A stretch of 64,000 nt of DNA, taken from NCBI RefSeq assembly GCF_954871325.1, contig NC_088777.1, positions 15,477,366 to 15,541,365 on the forward strand, in the 5' to 3' direction. Origin of the DNA: Gordionus sp. m RMFG-2023 (lineage: Eukaryota > Nematomorpha > Gordioida > Chordodea > Parachordodidae). Below the pieces are notes generated by a model. The model was not told where the DNA came from and did no database searches. It saw only the letters and a program-made list of their open reading frames with translations. This document shows positions 59,243 through 64,000 of this stretch, piece after piece (positions within the stretch are counted from its first letter, which is position 1; every line of letters begins with the position of its first letter). The position numbers were made by a program, and so were the translations under genes.

Positions 59243-62200
59243 GTGAAGAAAAAGTTTATCATTTTGCTTGGATTATTATTTTTGATAATAAGTTATATAT
59301 ATCATTCAGTGAATCTCCCTAAGTATATATCTTATGAAGATTTGCAAAGACCCCAAGAGTATTGCATTTCATCAAAAAGTAAATATCTTACAATTCCGAA
59401 TAATTTAATTATCATATAAAGTGAATGAAAGTATAAATATTGATGAGATAACAAAACTTTTATATCGTCAACCTAAATATGAATATATTAATTCAGATAC
59501 AATATGTTATAGAAGTAAAGTTGCGATTATAATACCTCTTAGAAATAGATATGAACATTTAAAAATTTTGTTAAAATTCTTGCATATATTTCTCGAATTA
59601 AAGTATATACCTTATAATATATTTGTTGTAGAACAAGTATATTTTTATAATCTGGTTTAGTAATAATCACTGTTATTTAGACATCTCATAATATATTTAA
59701 TAAGGGAAAATTAATGAATTTAGCATTTAATTATATCACAAAAAATTCAATTTTACCCAAATCATCTGGTGAAATATATGAATGCTTTATATTCCATGAT
59801 GTTGATCTTATACCACAAATCTCACCAATTGATGAATATTTTGATCTGTATAAATATTTTATTTATAATTGCTCTAATAGTAACCCCATTCACATATCTT
59901 CATCTATTGATGAAATGCGATACAAGTTAACCTAAAACATTTTGTGAAATTTTTTTGTTTTTCAATTTCTTCTAAGAAATAAAAATTTTATTATATAGTT
60001 TCTCTGGCTTGCTCTTTTCTAAACAAAATAAAAAGAGAAATATAAAATTCATAAATGTTATCATTGGTAAACTATGATAGCATTAACAATTCAAGAAAAA
60101 AAATATCTGAATATGAAAAATTAATTATTATTTTAAAAAATGACTTTTTTTATATAAGCATTGGCCATATATCTATTGGCAAAGAAATATGATATGCTCT
60201 CAGATTAAATCTATCTTAAGATGCAAAAATACTAAGGCATGCTTTAACTTTAATATTATTTTATTAATTAAAATAATTATCAGTTATTTCATGAATTTTA
60301 AAAAAATTAAGATTTTCTCAAGTTATAATTTGATTAATCATGTGCATATCAAAATAACATAAAAAGCTTGATATATCCCACTCTTGTTGGTGGGATTTTG
60401 TCTTTCACACCCACTCAATTCATCAAAACAAATGGATTTTCTAATCTATATACCCGTTGGGGTGCAGAAGATGATGATATGTCTAAGAGGTTTAATTTAT
60501 CTTATCTAAATTTATTTTTTATTAGTAATTGAATAACAAAATAAGATAATAAAATTTAAATTGATTAATTTTATTCAATCAATAACACAAAACAGTCATA
60601 ATTACAAATTTGTTTAATATAAAAGTAGTCATAATTAATATAAAAAAACTTGTGGTTATAGATTTATTTAATATAAAAATATTGGTATTTCAATAACATA
60701 ATTACTATATATATATATATATATACTAAACAAAAATATTATAATTTGCATAATACACAAGAAATCATTATAATTTATGTAAACATACATTTAAATTATG
60801 TCCAAAATTTAATTATGCAAATAACATCTATTATATAATTCCCAAAACATAATTTATAACGAGGGCTGTATTATGAGGAGGTGGGCTAATCGCCCCCTAA
60901 TTTATTTTTAGCCTCCAAATGAGGAGGGACTGAACCTATCCACGAAAATTTTTTCAAATTGAATCCCTTTTCTCTTAATTATTGTTTTAAATATTTTAGT
61001 CAGAAATAAAAAAAATTTCTATCTACATAAGTAGGCTGTGCCGATCCACATATTTTTCACTGATCCAATATTGGCTCAAAACCGATCCAATATTTATATT
61101 GATTTTTCACCATCCCCCTTTGAACCAAATGTAATTAAGAAATCAATATTTTTTATTTCTACAATAATTAAAAAAGTTTACGGATATTGGTAGTATAAAT
61201 GAATTTTTCATTAATTCTCCCCATGAAATTAGAATTCCGCAGATAATGCATTTGCAAAATTATCTTTGTCTTTTGTAAAATATTTCCATAATTCAGATAC
61301 TATATTTTAAAAAATTCTTTTATTTATAGTATAAATAATAAAATTGGCGTTATTTAAAAAGATTTAAAAAAAAATAAAACTTTGGGTGTTCCTTTCTATT
61401 TTTATAAAAAAACTTTAAAAAATAAAATATAAGATAAGGAGTGTTGTGCATTTGCATTGTTAAAAAAAATTATTTAGAAAATATTCTTAATGTAAAATAA
61501 ATATACATATAATAACAAAAAAAAGGAAAAGTAAAAAGATAGGTATCGGCCCGATCCAATATTTTTGGAAAACGCTATCGGCACAGTCCTATACATAAGA
61601 TAGAGAAGCAAAAAGTTTTATTTTTCAATATTTATATTTTATTATCAACTAAAATAATTATTTTGATACCTCATTTTAACAATTTTTATAGAAAAAAATT
61701 CAGGTTAATAAATTGTATAAATTTTTCAAAGGCTAATAAAAACTGTAATGATTTCAGAAGATTCAATAATAATCAACAGGTTTTTTAATTTTTACTTTAC
61801 TTCAGCATGGAGTCGGCATCTCTCAAATAAAAATTTTAAAACATCTAATTTATGTCGATTGTTATAGCATTTTCATCTCCAATTAGCACCTCTTTTATTA
61901 GCTTCGTTTTAAATTATTATTAACTCGAATTTTTTTAATATTCATAAAAATTATTAAAACGAGAGAAATAAAAATATGAAAGGGACCAAATCAAAAAATT
62001 ATTAGGGGACCTTAGCCCTACCTAAACCCCCTCTTCTCCCAAGCCAATTATTTGAAAGAATATTTAGATGTCTATTATTTCTGAAGTTTTCAGTGTTGCT
62101 CATTTTGCAAATATGTTTTATGATTATTTTTATTTATTTTGAAAAAGAACCCATATATTAATTCAACCTAAACCCGTATCCTAATTTTGAAACCAGTAAT

Positions 62201-62851
62201 TGGTTTATACATTATAATTTTTTTAAACATATTAATGAGCTAGCTATTTGAAAAAACACTAGAATACTGGATACTGGTATGAATATTACGCATTTACCAC
62301 TCAATTACGGGAAATTCCATATGATTAGACATGCAAAACATGAAAAATCGAAGAATAGGTTATATAATCAACTCACATTTTTTACATGAACAAATTTGAT
62401 TATCATATTGTTAAATAATAATAAATTTCGTTTCCTCTAGATGTAGGAAGAAAATGTTTACCAAACTATTGAAAATAAAATCTTATAAATTTACTAAATT
62501 CTTTGGATATTATATGACAATCCCTTTTGCATTTATCTTATTTTGACCCAGAAATGTGTGATAATAATTATTTTATATTTCAAAATAAATAGAAATGAAT
62601 TACTAAAATACTGGACCAGATGGAGATACGACGGTCTAAACTCGCTTAATAATTCCTTGTCATTAATTAAAAAAAAGTTTGGTCAAAGTCTCGAATTAAT
62701 GAAACTTTTGTCAACAGATAGCAGCTATCAAGATTTATTAAAAGAAGAAAATTTATTTAAAAATAACGAAATGGAAAAAATTGGTTATAGTATAAGATTA
62801 GATCTGACTAATGTCCTTAGTTATATTAATATCTCAATTCGGCTTTATTGA
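59243..62851 (+). CDS. Beta-1,4-galactosyltransferase family enzyme (B4GalT/B4GalNAcT), six exons
   Basis: A type II Golgi glycosyltransferase (GT7 family) adding Gal or GalNAc to GlcNAc. Exons: 59243-59378, 59422-59636, 59681-59925, 60367-60489, 62263-62358 and 62593-62851; introns 43, 44, 441, 1773 and 234 bp, all GT-AG and in phase. A signal anchor (KKKFIILLGLLFLIISYIYH) is followed by the catalytic domain: VAIIIPLRNRYEHLK, FNKGKLMNLAF, FIFHDVDLIPQ (metal DVD), LVGGILSFTPTQF, NGFSNLYTRWGAEDDD, FHMIRH (metal His) and RWRYDGLNSL. The position of vertebrate Tyr289 (before FGG) is Leu here, which favours UDP-GalNAc. The C-terminus has about 45 extra residues before a final YSIRLDL strand. The start codon is unresolved. 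Intron 4 holds elements O and H. Confidence 0.93.
60868..62045. mobile_element. Element O: decayed inverted-repeat element around H
   Basis: GAGGTGGGCTAATCGCCCCC (about 60,880) pairs with GGGGACCTTAGCCCTACCTA (about 62,000, inverted). Both are followed inward by a CTAAT then T-rich run. No clear target duplication; limits approximate. No coding sequence. Confidence 0.5.
61032..61591. mobile_element. Element H: 560-bp hAT-type MITE
   Basis: Ends TAGGCTGTGCCGATC (61,032) and TATCGGCACAGTCCTA (61,591). Perfect 8-bp target duplication TACATAAG at 61024-61031 and 61592-61599. CCGATCCAATATT motifs are repeated inside both ends. No coding capacity; inserted within element O in a glycosyltransferase intron. 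Confidence 0.88.
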
Positions 62852-64000
62852 TTTTTCATTTTGTAATGCAACCATGGATAAAAAAAAATAATTTATTTTT
62901 TGAAAATATTAATATTATTCTCAATTATTGGTATGTATTTATATATAAAAAATATTATTTCATTTTTATATATAAATGCAATATAGAAGATCGTCATAAA
63001 AAAGGAACAATGACATTATATGAATTGTCAAATAAATATATTAATTATTAAATATTTTTAGGTATAAACAATTTTACTATATATATATATACTAATAAAA
63101 ATTGTGATAGTCGCAAAAAATACTATTAACGTGTATTTTATAGTGTAAATATATCTTTATGAAAAAGGGGGAAATTAAAATTTATTAATAATATAATTAA
63201 TATATGGATTTAATTATATCGACCTCCAAAGAGTTTTTTTTGTTTCTAAATTGAATATTTTGTTATAATTTTAATGTATTAAAATGTTGTGGGGAAAAAG
63301 GTTAGTTTGATTTTACTTTAAAATACCTTATTAAGTATGTAGGAACGTGATGTTAATAGACTAAAGCGATCATTTCAAAAAGTGTCAGATTCTAACTGTT
63401 TCGAGAATCATGTTAGTACAACTATTATAATCTTTTAATAAAAATTATTCCTATCTTTGATATTTTTATTAGAACTGCTTTCGAAATTGGTGGTGTTAGG
63501 GGAATAATTTGTTATGCTAATATATTCTTCCGTTTCAAGAGATTGAAAATGTTGTTTAGCGTTTTTGATATTTAGCATGACCAAAGAGGAAGCTAAATGT
63601 TTGAAAAAAATAAAATAGAATCATAATTTTTTATAGAAATACTTTTTTTAATTAAAAAATAAAAACAGGCGACCTGAAAAATTGATATATATTAACCCAT
63701 GAATGGCCAAAGTATAAAATCAATTTTTTTCTCAAAAATGGATTTTATGAGGGCCCCTCCTTTTTAAAATTGGGGAGCGGGAGTTAGCTCCTTTTAGGGC
63801 TGGAGTGGAGGAGCACCGCTCCTTTAAATTTAATGCATAAATTAAATTATTTTTTAAATATTAATAATATTTATCAATTAAAATTTAATAAAAATGAAAT
63901 TTTATTAAATTTAAATTTATCCATTATTAAATGTTTAGCCGAGTTTTATATTGGCTTTTCATCTAATCATTTTAAATATTAAACATCAAGTTTTCCTTTT
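62852..64000. other. AT-rich stretch downstream of the glycosyltransferase gene
   Basis: No gene recognised. A GC-rich patch at 63,745-63,825 with GGAGCGGGAGTTAGCTCC and AGGAGCACCGCTCC may be one end of another element cut by the window edge. Confidence 0.4.

Larger units (their letters stand above)
60490..62262. other. Intron 4 of the glycosyltransferase gene
   Basis: 1,773 bp. Contains a TA microsatellite (about 60,707-60,726), element O and nested MITE H; no exon seen. Confidence 0.75.

Overview
This is nuclear DNA of an AT-rich animal. By eye about three quarters of it is A or T; I did not compute this. The host genes are cut by GT-AG introns, many only 37-54 bp long. Finding a SEFIR (IL-17 pathway) gene and a beta-1,4-galactosyltransferase-family gene points to a metazoan, probably a small invertebrate with an originally compact genome (a rotifer or orthonectid would fit; the lineage is not proved). 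Most longer reading frames without introns are repeat shadows. The real host genes appear only as chains of short exons.

Layout. 1-6,028: ISY1 (spliceosome factor) on the minus strand, start codon at 6,028, 3' end beyond the left edge; its 3.8-kb intron holds two hAT-type elements (Q, E). 6,088-31,007: a nested mass of transposons. Element C (6,088-24,423) contains hAT-type element B (9,397-24,333). B in turn received hAT-type element A (9,410-15,810), an autonomous-looking but broken hAT D (17,151-20,043) and a small LTR retroelement fossil (20,960-23,785). Next to C lies a PIF/Harbinger element M (24,454-31,007) with a nearly whole DDE transposase gene and a MADF partner gene, split by a young LINE with a 1,067-codon open frame. 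31,169-35,262: a SEFIR adaptor gene on the plus strand, with a hAT relic K in its last intron.

Subtracting C and M leaves only about 250 bp between the ISY1 and SEFIR start codons. They were therefore a head-to-head gene pair, pushed 25 kb apart by insertions.

35,263-53,600 is gene-poor: element J (37,287-39,739, arrays of GCGAA), a tandem pair of related unrecognised membrane-protein genes (40,513-41,272 broken; 47,025-47,728 open), short hAT-like elements, three broken reverse-transcriptase element fragments (49.8, 52.1 and 57.9 kb) and a 268-bp pure pyrimidine tract. 53,599-55,500 is an unrecognised small gene split by hAT element L. 55,730-57,343 is a long-TIR element with an 8-bp target duplication. 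59,243-62,851 is the six-exon glycosyltransferase gene, whose fourth intron carries a MITE within another inverted-repeat element. The remainder is AT-rich sequence in which I see no gene.

Target-site duplications were read directly for Q, E, B, A, D, M, the LINE, G (one mismatch), L, I and H, so those element limits are exact. Limits of C, F, J, K, N, O and P are approximate.
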